Source: Sorex araneus | Taxonomy: Eukaryota > Chordata > Mammalia > Eulipotyphla > Soricidae | NCBI RefSeq assembly: GCF_027595985.1 | Contig: NC_073303.1 | Coordinates: forward strand, 28,217,847 to 28,281,846 | DNA: 64,000 nucleotides | Reading direction: 5' to 3' | Part shown: positions 22,820-34,400 of the stretch, piece after piece | Layout of the letters: the number at the start of each line of letters is the position of its first letter | Numbering within the stretch: position 1 is the stretch's first letter | The notes under the pieces: generated by a model | The model's input: only the letters and a program-made list of their open reading frames with translations | Databases searched by the model: none | Told to the model about the DNA's origin: nothing | Translations under genes and position numbers: made by a program

Positions 22820-23110
22820 TTTTTAAAATATTTTTTTTATTGAATCACTGTGAGATAGACACTTAAAAAGCTGTTCGTGATTAGGTTTTATCATACTGTG
22901 TTCCAATACCCATTTCCTAGCACCAGTGTCCTCAGTTTTCCTCCCATAACCTCTCATCACCCCCTCCCCCACCCTCTCTCTCACCTTTTGGGCATTGTGG
23001 TTTGCAATACAGATACTGAAAGGTTATCAGGTATATGCCTTTGTCTACTTTTAATACTCAGTTCTTGTGCAGAGTGATCATTTCCTACTATTATTGTCAC
23101 AATGGTCTCT
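22820..23110 (-). mobile_element. L1 3' end (-)
   Basis: Starts with a T-rich run and the L1 terminal phrase 'attgaatcactgtgagata', continuing into the C-rich antisense of the L1 3' UTR. Confidence 0.65.
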
Positions 23111-24428
23111 TCTCTATCTTACCTGCCCTCTGCCCCCCTCCACTGTCATTAATTCCAACCATTGACCAGTCCTCCTAGCCCTTGGAGGACGATCAATGGT
23201 TGGAATCAATCACAGTTGATTCCCTGGCCATGGATATGTTTCATATCTTGTTTGTGGTGGTGATTTTAATATTTGTCAAAATGTATTACTTTAAAAGGAT
23301 GAATTTTACTTTCATAAATTGTATCACATTTTAAAAAGTTATGTCAAAAAAGTCCTGTATTTAATGAGTTAGGAGTGTGCTTTTTATGCTTAATAATTAT
23401 GTTTAAAAGCTGATTTAAAATTATTACATAGTAGATTTATGCATCTGGAACTGTGATTTCAATTTCAATTCCTAGCAAAATGCTTCTCTGTCCTCTATTT
23501 TAAGAGAAGGAACTAAAGCACAGAAGAGGGGTAGGAAAAGGAAGAGGGAGATATTTATTGCCTAATTTACTATTTCTTGCCAAGAGTTGATCCAATCACT
23601 TTATAACCATTTAGCTCTGTGATCTTTGGCGAAAGGAAACTGATACATTATTATATTATTATCATTATTTTTAGGGGGCCACACTCAGCAGTGCTTAGAG
23701 CTTACTTCTGGACCTGCACTCAGGGATCACTCCTGGAAGGACTTAGGGGACCAGATAGGGTACAGGGGATTGAAGGCAAGTACTGTACCCAGTCCATTAA
23801 TTGCATTATTTAAAAAAATCGATAATATGTTATTTGGTACTTGGTGTTGGCACAATGCAATCTGAAACTTAAATCTTTGTACCTTCACTAGCACTATTCA
23901 GAGCCCAGGAAATGTTTCTTTACATTTTTTGTTTCTTCAGAACAAATACTGACAGTTTCTGGGTTGTGCCTCTGCTGACAACAGATGAAGCTGCTTTATG
24001 ACTTGGGAAGATTTACGATGATGAAGAGCTCATAGAAGTAAAGCCAACTGAGTTTTCAAATATTTTCATTTAAAAAACAGAAATGCAATAGAGTTTCTGC
24101 ATAATGAATCACTTGTCGGCCAGGTTAGGTGTCCATTGTTTTTGCTGATTTATTTTTTTGCTGATTTCGTGCTGCCCATACTAACCTGATATACACGACA
24201 GAAATCTTGCATTATGAAACCAGTTACATTGCTCTTCATACATAAATATCTAGATCTAAAATGCATGAAACATGATTGCTAATTCACAGTTGCCTGAGTC
24301 AAAAAGAGATGAAATAATTTAACTCTTACAAAACACATTGCTGAGAAAACAGCTACTTAAACCATTTTCTTCTAAAAACTCTGCTCTTCTCACAACTTAA
24401 GTTTTCTTAGAGTGTCTAAGAAATGGAG
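23111..24428. other. Intergenic sequence with a SINE relic
   Basis: No gene seen. A decayed reverse SINE is visible at about 23655-23790. Confidence 0.4.
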
Positions 24429-24664
24429 GTGAACATTTCTGTCACAATATTGGTTTCCTCCTGAATTATAATCCTTGTTGGTTCTCTTATCAAAAAAATA
24501 GGTTTTATATTTTATATTCCTATTTTTTATAAGAGATTATGATCCCTGTTTGGTTCTCTTATAAAAAATAGGAATATAAAATATAAAACCTATTTTTTTT
24601 TATAAGAGAACCAAACAGGGATCATAATTCAGGAAGAAAACGATATTGTGACAGAAATGTTCAC
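24429..24664. repeat. Quasi-palindrome, arms about 108 bases
   Basis: The left arm (24429-24536) and right arm (24555-24664) are inverse complements with only a few mismatches, separated by 18 bases. The spacer plus the first bases of the right arm form a second, exact inverted copy of 'atgatccctgtttggttctc', also paired within the right arm. The fold therefore has two possible stems. There are no terminal transposon signatures or target duplication. Confidence 0.85.
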
Positions 24665-24975
24665 ACTCAGGATAGGAGAGGTAGGTTGAAAGCAGACTAT
24701 AGATTGAACATGATAGTTACCCAGTATCTCCATTCAAACCATAACACCCAAAAGGAGAGAGAGAACATTAAGGAATTCCCTGTCACAGGGGAGGGGGGTG
24801 GGGGGTGCTGAACAGCATGAAGGGGGAGGGAGGGACCCTGGGGCCATTGATGGAGGAGAATGGCCACTGGTGGAGGGATGGGTACTCGAGTATTGTATGA
24901 TTGTAACACAGGCACAAAACTCTGTAACTGCAGCCTCACGGTGACTCATTAATAACAAAAAAAATAAAAAAAAAT
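24665..24975 (+). mobile_element. L1 3' end (+)
   Basis: 3' UTR match: 'aaccataacacccaaaagg', GA-rich and G-rich runs, 'ggtactcgagtattgtatga', then an A-rich tail. Confidence 0.7.
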
Positions 24976-25202
24976 TTATGTTATATATTATATAATAAAA
25001 TATAAATATAAAAATAGGTTTTAAATAAATCGCACAAAACTATATGCTTGAATTATTTTTTTTTGGTGCCTTAAACCCCTAATGTATTCACTCTTTAAAT
25101 CATCTATCACTGAGAGAAAATCTTTATTTTGAATGGTGTGATTTGCTGAATATAAATACAAAGCTGAAGCACCACTGCTGGTGCTGGATCGGGCACTGTT
25201 GG

Positions 25203-25280
25203 AAAGCATGTCTGCCTAGAGACAAATGACGTGCTTTGACTCCAGTGCTGATTGGTTCCTTAGCTAAGTATTCTCCAATC
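25203..25280 (+). promoter_or_regulatory. DQB promoter: X1, X2 and Y boxes
   Basis: X1 box CCTAGAGACAAATG (25215-25228), overlapping X2 with a full CRE half site TGACGT (25227-25232), and Y box CTGATTGGTT (25248-25257). A second CCAAT is at 25275-25279. The Y box is about 145 bases upstream of the start codon, the normal class II layout. RFX, CREB-family proteins and NF-Y bind these and recruit CIITA. A possible S/W box lies upstream near 25180-25200 but is not certain. Confidence 0.85.
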
Positions 25281-25401
25281 CTATGGTGCAGGAAAGCCTT
25301 CATAGGTTTTTTAATTCTTTGAAGTCAGTACAGTTTCATTAGGTGTGAGCTGTGTTGACTAAAATAAGTTTTTGTTTTCTCCTCAGATTGTGTGTTGGAA
25401 G

Positions 25402-25498
25402 ATGGCTCTGTGTATCCCTAGAGGCCTGGGAATAGCAGCTGTGATGGTGATTCTAGTGGTGTGGAGCACTCCGGTGACTGAGGGTGGAGACACTCAAG
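25402..25498 (+). CDS. DQB: DQB exon 1: signal peptide and first residues
   Basis: ATG at 25402 opens [10 protein letters not shown], followed by a hydrophobic core and TEG, the likely cleavage region. About 28 residues are removed. In human-type DQB genes translation begins four codons earlier, and here that codon (25390-25392) is GTG. The chosen ATG is in a fair context (AAGATGG). The donor is CAAG|GTAAGT. Confidence 0.92.
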
Positions 25499-28400
25499 GT
25501 AAGTGCAGACCCCATAGTCACCGCCTCAGGGGAAAGGCGATGAGGGGCCTTTGGGTTTGAGGGGGGCAATCTTTGATCTTAGCATACAATCTTTATTACA
25601 AATTTCCTCTTTGGAAAAGAGATCTGTTTTACATTCTTATTTTAATGGAAAAGTGAGGACAGTCCTCATTTTACAGATTTGAATCTGGGGCTGTTCTTGA
25701 GAGCAGACAGGACCACTTCGGAGTGTACACTGCCAGCAAATACAGAATAAGATTTTTTTTTTAAAGCAATGATTTTCGTCACAGAACACACAGTAGGATG
25801 TGTGATTTTAGGGTCCCCGTACACCTTGTTTGAACTAAACGCTGTGGGATTTTAGGTTGGGGAAACACAGGTTGCAGTAGCCTCAGGTGCTGAGGAGAGG
25901 GGCTTTGCATTTCTGACTGAGTGCAGGGCCCATGGAAGCAAACTCAAGGTATCTGAGTGTACTTGACCCCCGATAGGGACTTTGGAGTATTCGGAATTTT
26001 GTGGTCAAACAGGGAATTGAGTGAGATTCAGAGACTTGAACTGAAAATGGACTAAATTTGGAGAAAGGAGAATGCAAAGAAGGAAAGTAATACATGCTGA
26101 GAAACCATTTTAGACAGCATTAATATCTTGATACAAGTTCACTGTCATCCTGTTGTTCATCGATTTTCTCGAGTGGGCACCAGTAACATCTCTATTTCTC
26201 TCCACCCTGAGAGAAGCCTCTCCTTACTCCTCTGTCCCAACAATTGGAGCTCTTTCAGGGTCAGGGGAATGAGACCTATCGTTACTGTCTTTGGGATATA
26301 GAATACACCACAGATAGCTTTTCAGGCTCTGCCCGTGCAGGCAGGATACTCTTGGTAGCTTTCCAGGCTCTCTGAGAGGTATTTATATATCACTGTAATT
26401 TTGTAATTATAACATTATATAGCTATAATGATATAATTTTGTAATTATATCACATAATTTCAAAGATACATGAGAAAAAAATTAAATATATTAAAAAGTA
26501 AAAAAACACAAAATATTGAGGGCAAAATAATATAATAAAATTATATTAACTGAACATCCTTTAAAATATGCCTCATAACTCTCAGGAAAATATGACTGAA
26601 AGTAGTGCATATGCTTACCTTTCCTCTTTATCAAAAAAGTACATTAATGGAATACTATGTAACTCTGAGAACAGATAAAATCATGCAGTACTCTGCAATG
26701 TGGATAGAATTGAAAGGTATTATGCTGAGTGAAGTAAGTCAGAAGGAAAATGACAAGCACTGGATAAAAGCACTCATCTGTGAAATATTGTGAGATAATA
26801 CAAGAAAAAAATATTGAACAATGTCGCACCCTTTACCAAGGACTGTAATACTGATAAAAAAAAAAAAACCCTCAAGAAACAGGAATGGGAGATAATAATG
26901 ACCTGGGTAGAGGGAACATAAGAACAGTAGTGGAGAGTTGTGGACACTTTCCAGGTAACAGGGTGCAGTAACTTTGTATGGCAATATCATATGCTTTGAC
27001 ACGAATGTATCCATCTAACCGAATTATAATAAGTGTATAAAAATAGTCTCAAGACTCTAGCTATGTATAATTGAGATTACTTTATTATTATTTAATTAAA
27101 AATAATCATTTTCATTTGCCATAGAGTATGTAAATCGCTACAAAGTTTTGTTTTGTTTTGTTTGGGCTGCACCAAGCAGTATTCAGGGATTATATTTGGC
27201 ACTGTGCTCAGAACTGACCCGTGAGGGACCATATGTGGTTACAGGCATCGATCCAATGCTGGTGGTATGCAAGGGAAGCACCTCAGCCCCCAGTCCCATA
27301 TTTTAAAATAACTTTAAAAATTTAACTTATTTTTACGATAGTGTTAATGTTAATCTCATAATTTTGTGATACAAATTAGTTTTCAATTTTTTCTAACTCT
27401 CTATGTGTAGGTCTGACATTTTTTATGCAATTATGCTTATGGGGAGTTTATTCAAATTAATCTACACAAGCTCGTAATTAGCACAGTTTAATTGGAATCC
27501 AATTGATCTAACCAGGAATCTTGTGTTCTTTTCAAAAAGAAAATAATCCTTCCTACGCCTCTGGCTGTGCAACCCTTCCTACTCTGACAGAAACCAGTGG
27601 CGCTCTGGCTGAGGAGAGATGCGAAGGGAGCCCCTTGCCAGGAACCAGGGAAACATCCTTGTCAGGAAAGGGACGGGATTAATTTTACATTTCTTGTCAT
27701 TTTCTTGCGCGTCGCGCTCAGGTGGCTCCTTGTGTCTGAGGTTCCTGGGGTCCTGGGGGGAAACGAATGTTCCGTCGAGGTCCCTTTCTCTAACCCCAGG
27801 GCCTCAGGCTGTCAGTGCTTCTCCCTCCTTACATTCGCGGGTCCCAGGACTGTCCGGGACAAGCTTTCCCCCAACCCCCACCTGAAGTCGGCCTGAGACA
27901 CCTTCGGGCAGGCCTGGAGCCCGGGAAAGAGGCGCCGGGGCAGGGGGTCTGCGGGTGTCGGGGGCAGGTTCCGGTCCGGGCGGGCTCTCGGGCTCGGGCT
28001 GGGTTCAGGGTTCGGATCCCATCCGCCACCTGCGGCCCGGAGTGGCCCGCCCGGCCCGTGGGTCCCCGCCCGGTCTGACGCGCGGTGACTCCCGCAGGGA
28101 ATGTCCTGTTCCAGTGGAAGTCCCTGTGCTACTACACCAACGGGACGCAGCGGGTGCGGAACGTGGCCAGATACATCTACAACCGCGAGGAGTACGCGCG
28201 CTTCGACAGCGACGTGGGGAAGTACGTGGCGGTGACCGAGCACGGGGAGCCGGACGCCGAGTACTATAACTCACAGAAGGACATTCTGGAGCAGAGCCGG
28301 GCCACGGTGGACAGGGTGTGCAGACACAACTATGAGTTGAACGCCCCCTTGGCCTCGAGCCAGCGAGGTGAGCGCAGGCGCGGCCGCGGGCGCGAGTCTA

Positions 28401-31400
28401 GGCCGGGGGGTCGGGCGGGGGGCGCACCCGGACCCGCGCGGAGCCCGAGGGGCCCGGCAGGAGCGTGTCCGCGGGGAGAGGCGGGGCCCGGGGGCCTTAG
28501 GGGACTCGCTCCCGCAGCCGGGAACCTGCCCGCAGGCCGACCCGGAGCTGCCCCGTCTGAAGCTGCTCTTGGCCAGAAACAGTGTTAATGATTTTTTTTT
28601 CTTTTTGGGTCACACCCAGCGATGCTCAGGGGTTACTCCTGGCTTTACACTCAGGAATTACCCCTGGCGGTGCTTGGGGGGACCATATGGGGTGCCGGGG
28701 ATTGAACCCGGGTCGGCCGCGGGAAAGGCAAACGCCCTACTCCGGCCCCAACAGTGTTAATGGTTAAGCCAACTCCTCACCGAGTCTTGAAACCCTCAGC
28801 ACATAAAGTCATTAAGTTCTTTCCGCCATCTCCAGTGGAGACAAAATCTCCTCAAAGCCAGTTCTTACCGGAAACCGTGTCTGGTCTGTGCCTAAAAACA
28901 GGAATTATCTTTGAGGTGCTGTTACAGCATGCTCGCCACCAGAGGGCACCAGAGGGCAGAGTCTTCCCCCCTTCCACCCCTTTGAGAGTCTATTCCCTGT
29001 TATTCAATGTTGATGGGTATAAAATAATACTCTTTCATGAATCTGAAAGTTCACAGATTAATCATTGTTTTCAGCGCAAGTTCACCTAACTTTAAGCTGT
29101 TTCTCCTCCTTTGCTTTCTTCTGACTACATCCTAAAGTTAACTATACTTAAATATTTATTTCTATTCTTTTGAGTAAGTTCTCGTTTTTCTCACAAATGG
29201 GTGCCCTATTTTATTTTTTACCCAAATCTGTAAAGAAAAACATATTTTATAAATCCATATACCTTACTACAATTCTAGTCAGACTAGAAAACACAACCCA
29301 AATTAGAGTGAAAGGCCTAATTTAAAATTTTGACTGAGATGGCCAGCTGCCTCTAACAGTGTGAAATCCTACTTATACTTCCATGCTCACATTATGTTCT
29401 CAGTATCCAAAGTAGCCTCTGCAAAAATCTCAAATATAGTTTTACTGAAAACATTCATGATTTCAATCAAATGTTTCACGAGCCCCTGCAGCTCTCCCCA
29501 TTGCCCCCCTCCCCCCCCCCAGGTTCAGGGGTTTGGTTCGGGGCCATTCTCAAGCCCTTATTTTTGTATGGACATAGCAAGAGATACATTGAGGCTTGCA
29601 AGGCAGCTCTCCTGGCAACACCTTGCCACAGACTCAGACTACAGCACTCAGGCCAGATTAATCATTCCTAACCCTAGCAGGGTCCGAATCTAGTTATTAC
29701 TTTTTGGATCATGACAGCATTTGTCCATGACCAAGCTCTTAACTTATAGTTAAGCATTAGACACTTTGGTCAGGCTCATCTCAATGCCAGGGTAGTACAC
29801 AACTCACCACTTACCCTGGGTCAGTCTCCTTGAGAGACTCCTCCCAGGACCCTGCTTTTGGGGGTGCTAGGAAGTAAGGGAAACTGAGGCTTAGGTCTAG
29901 AGAGCAGATGCCCAGGAGGAAAATATCATGTAGAGACAAATGACTCCCAGGTTATAAAACCATAGCATTTGCTACAGTCTTCCTGTGTCCATACAAAAGG
30001 ACATGGCTCTGAATAAACTACACAAAGGACTCAAGGAGAAGAGACAAAGAATATTTACAAGTCAACAGAACACAAAGAAAGAAGCTACAAATAAACACAG
30101 ATGGGAGCACTGTGATATTAACAACCCAATAAACCTAAACTACCTGAGGCTGTTATCCTACACATGATGATAATATCTGACTGCAAAATAAGAAATCTTG
30201 TTTTTTAAAATTGAATCACCATGAGATACAAAGCTGTTCATGATGAGGCAGTTTTAGGCATACAATGTTCCAATACCCATCCCTCCACCAGTGTACATTT
30301 CCCATCACCAAAGTCGCCAGTTTCTCTCCTGCCCCCTGACCCCTCCATCTCTAACAGCAGTCACTTCCCCACTCCCTCTCTGTCTCTGTCTTTCTCTGTC
30401 TCTGTCTCTCTATTTCTCTTTCCCTTTACCCTTTTGGGCATTATGGTTTGCAATACAGATATTAAAAGGTTTGTTTGTTTCTTTATCTATTTTACCATCT
30501 ACTAACCACTGTAGGATCATGGCATGGGAGTGATAGCACAGCGGGTTGGGTGTTTGCCTTGCACGCAGCGGACTGGGGTTTGATTCCTCTGTCCCTCTCG
30601 GAAAGCCCAGAAAGCTACTGAGAGCATCCCACCCGCATGGCAGAGCCTGGCAAGCTTTCCATGGAGTATTCAATATGCCAAAAACAGTAACAACAATTCT
30701 CACAATGGAGACGTTACTGGTGCTTGCTGGAGCAAACCGATGAACAACGGGAGGACAGTACAATACAGTACTTACTGTATTGTAAGCAATACAATACAAT
30801 ATATTGTATTAAATATATTTATTAAAATATATAAATATATTTATTACAGTGTAATAAATATATTTATTACAATATATTGTAATAAATATATAATTTATAT
30901 TGTATACAATATAAATATTGTAAGCAATACACCTTACTTACTTACCATGTAAGCTCTACTACTGGCTTAGCTTCAGAGATCCGTAAATAAATCTCGGAAG
31001 AGAGCAAAAGTCACAGTTAATCTTGGACCTGTGCATGCTGAACAGACTGTGGTAAATCAGAGGGGTGCAGGTCAGCCTGGTGCCTGCCCATGCAGAGACT
31101 CTGGCAGCTGCTTGCTTCTATAATCCAAAATCATAGCCATACCATTGGCCTGACTCCAGTATTTCAGGACAGATCTCACTGAAATATAATCTACTGATGG
31201 GCATGTGGGTTTTGCGACTGAAATTTCCAGGCTTTCTCAGAGTTGGGATGGACTATCTCCCCCCACCTCCCTGTACTTCTGAAACCTCAGCAGTCACGTA
31301 CACACCCCAAAGTTGCCACCCAGTTAAAAATCTACTCCAATCTTAACATCCCGACAAATATATTGAATGCCCTGAACAAATATGATGTTTAGTACCTGTA

Positions 31401-34400
31401 TTGAAAACCATAATGCACAAAAGGATAAGACAGAGAGTAAGAAGGAAATTGCCTCTCATAGAGGGAAGCTGGGGATGGTGTGTGAGATGTTGGGGTATAG
31501 TGGAAAGGAAACAGGGGAGATATGGTGGGAAATGTGTACCGGTGGACGGATGGGTGCAGGATAATTGTATAACTGAAGCCCAGTTATTAACAGCTTTGTA
31601 ATGATCTACCTCATGGATATTCAGTTAAAATATTTTTAAAAGTAATGTGGAGTCCATCCTTGCTTTCCTCAGCTTAATGACTGGCTGAATAAATAGTAGT
31701 ACTCCTACGTTAAAAAAATAAAGATCATTCATATTTGAAAACTGGCTTTGCATTAAAATATTATGTAATTGGAGGGATTTAGCTTTATACTTCTCTATAC
31801 AATGCTAACCACTATGTTCCTATTTTTAATTCTCAGTTTATGTCACTATTCCTTGAGTAATGAGAGTGTTGAATGTCTCATGGCAGTAGGAGAAAGTCAA
31901 AATTGCTATTGTCCTCTCTACTTGGAGGAGCACTGGGACTGGCACAACATTGTGTTATATCTTAGTTCACACTAGTGACTAGAATTGGTCCTGATGTAAG
32001 GAAAAAGAAGTTCATGTTTATCATAAAATATTATCATATGACCTATGTATTTTGAAATATATCATTTAAAAGTGCTTTTATTTTTTTTTTAAATGTTTAG
32101 TACCATCAGAGAAACTCAGTCTCTTGGCACTGTAAACTAACTGATGTGTTTATTGAACCTAACAAAGTTGACTAAGCTTGAACTAATCAAATGTTTGGAA
32201 TCTAGGGATTTTTCACCTTGGTGTCAAGGAAGGACTCAACCCCTTGGAATGATTTGCTGCCTGGTCTCTATCTCAGTATGTGTTTTTATGTCTGTTGCTT
32301 TTCTCAGCGCAACCTAAGGTGACCGTCTACCCATCCAGGACAGAGGCTTTAAACCACCACAACCTGCTGGTCTGTTTGGTGACAGATTTCTATCCAGATC
32401 AAGTCAATGTTCGGTGGTTCCGGAATGAGCAGGAGGAGACAGCAGGAGTTGTATCCACCCCACTTATTAGGAATGGGGACTGGAGCTTCCAGATCATAGT
32501 GATGCTGGAAATGACCCCCCAGCGTGGAGATGTCTACACCTGCCAAGTGGAGCACCCCAGCCTCGAGACCCCTATCACAGTGGAGTGGCGTAAGAGACAG
32601 TTTGTTTCCTGTCACCATAGGCCTCTCAAGTCAGTAGGCAGAGCTTCTCCTTACCTAGTTAATTTTATTCTTTATTTCTTTTTTATATGCAACTTAATTT
32701 TAAACACTGTTTATAATTTACAAACTAGTTCACAAAATAGTTCTTTCAGGTATTCAAATTCCAAACCAGCACCACAACCAATGTGCTGTTGCTTCCACCG
32801 ATGTTCCCAGCTTCCCACCCACCTCACAAATCGCTTCCATTAGCTGGCATAACACACTTTGCTTTATATTGATAGTTTCAACTCATACCTCATAATGGTG
32901 CTGTTAAAGTCATGACCTGAGGATTTCCTGAGCTGGTAGGTGGTAGTTGAGCTTTCTGTCTGATTGGTTTCACTCACTGAGCTCAATAGGCTTCTATACA
33001 ATTTCCCCATGTAATTTTTTTGTCGTTTCTGTGAAGTTTGGACATGTCACATGGTAGGTGGCAACATGCTTCAGGAGCTTTGGAACTCCAGTGTCTACTG
33101 GCATATCTCTGAGATCAGTTGTGAAGCTGGGTTGTTTCTCTTGTGGTAGTAGAAACTGGCTACAATGGGTGGAGCACTGGGCTTGGTATGGTGGGGACAC
33201 TCTCTGCCAACACCCCATTAAGGCTCTAGGGATCTGCACCACGGGGAGGCTGTACCTACCTGGAATAAGTCAGCTGCCAGTGTGTCTCTGAAGTCTGTCA
33301 CAAAGCTGGACCTTTTCTATGATGGCGATTGGAACCTAAGTTGATTATTTGTTTGTTTGTTTATTTATGTATTTATTTATTACTTTTATTGAAATACGAT
33401 ATGAGCAATTACAGAGTTTTCGGTTTAAGTCTCGGTCATACAATGATGAAACACCCGACCCTTCACCAGTGCATATTTTCCACCACCCAAAACCCCAGTA
33501 TCCTCCCATCCCACACCCTCCCCCCTGTGTGGCATACGATTTTCATGTTACTCTCTCTACTTTGATTGCATTCAACATTTTGACAACAGATCCAGCATTA
33601 TTATTTGGGTTTTTCCCCCAACACTCAGATCTGCTGAAAAGGCTACATTAGACAGTTTCTTTTCTATTGCTGATTATTAATTGCATATGATGATATGCGG
33701 CTGCATTAGCAGCCGCACTATTTTGGAATTCTGAAGTTTTAATATTTAAATCTTTAATAATTAAATCTAGAGGGATTTCTGCCAAAAGTTGCTGTGTTCC
33801 AAACTTTGTTTCTGAGTCTCTGGGATCATGACTGATTAGCAGCTCAATCAGTAGCCAGAGGGCTCGTTTGTGGGAGGCAACTAGGGGTCTTGAAGGGAGG
33901 GGTGGGGGAAGGGAAGAGCCGGCTCCACCCCCATCCCATAGGCTCCAAGTTCCTCGTTACTAGCCCCTGCCTGGCTGTCCCTGGCCTCTGGAAGCTGGCA
34001 TCGGTGACCGAACTGCCTGGGGAAACAGGTCAAGTCATGACTCATTCCTACCTGGGGTGGTCCAGTGCTGGAAACCTAATGCACAGTCCGGATGCATTTC
34101 TACCAAAGGCCACTGGGTTCCATGCTTTGTTTCTGGGTTTCTGGGATCATGGCCAATAAGCAGCTCAGTCAACAGCCAGAGGGCTCATTCATGGGCGGCA
34201 ACTTGGGGTCTCGTAGAGGCAGAGTGTAAAAGCCTGCGCCGCCCCCATCCCATAAGGCCCTGCATTCCTCATCACTGTGGGCCACTCCCTGGCTGTCCCT
34301 AGGCCTCTGAAAGATGGTAGTGGGGACCAAGCCTCCAGGGGAAACAGGCCAAGGCACGAAACCCATTCCCACCTGGGGTGTCTGGAGTCAGAAACCTAAT

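Noticed and set aside
24429-24664. Quasi-palindrome as a DNA transposon (MITE)
   Set aside because: No target duplication, no conserved terminal motif, and no second copy in the window.
28368-28760. Open frames in the GC-rich sequence after DQB exon 2
   Set aside because: They run through the splice donor into intron and a SINE. GC-rich DNA has few stops, and there is no homology.
32280-32843. A stand-alone Ig-domain gene of 187 codons
   Set aside because: Only 32308-32589 is coding. It is DQB exon 3 with correct splice sites, and the rest is intron.
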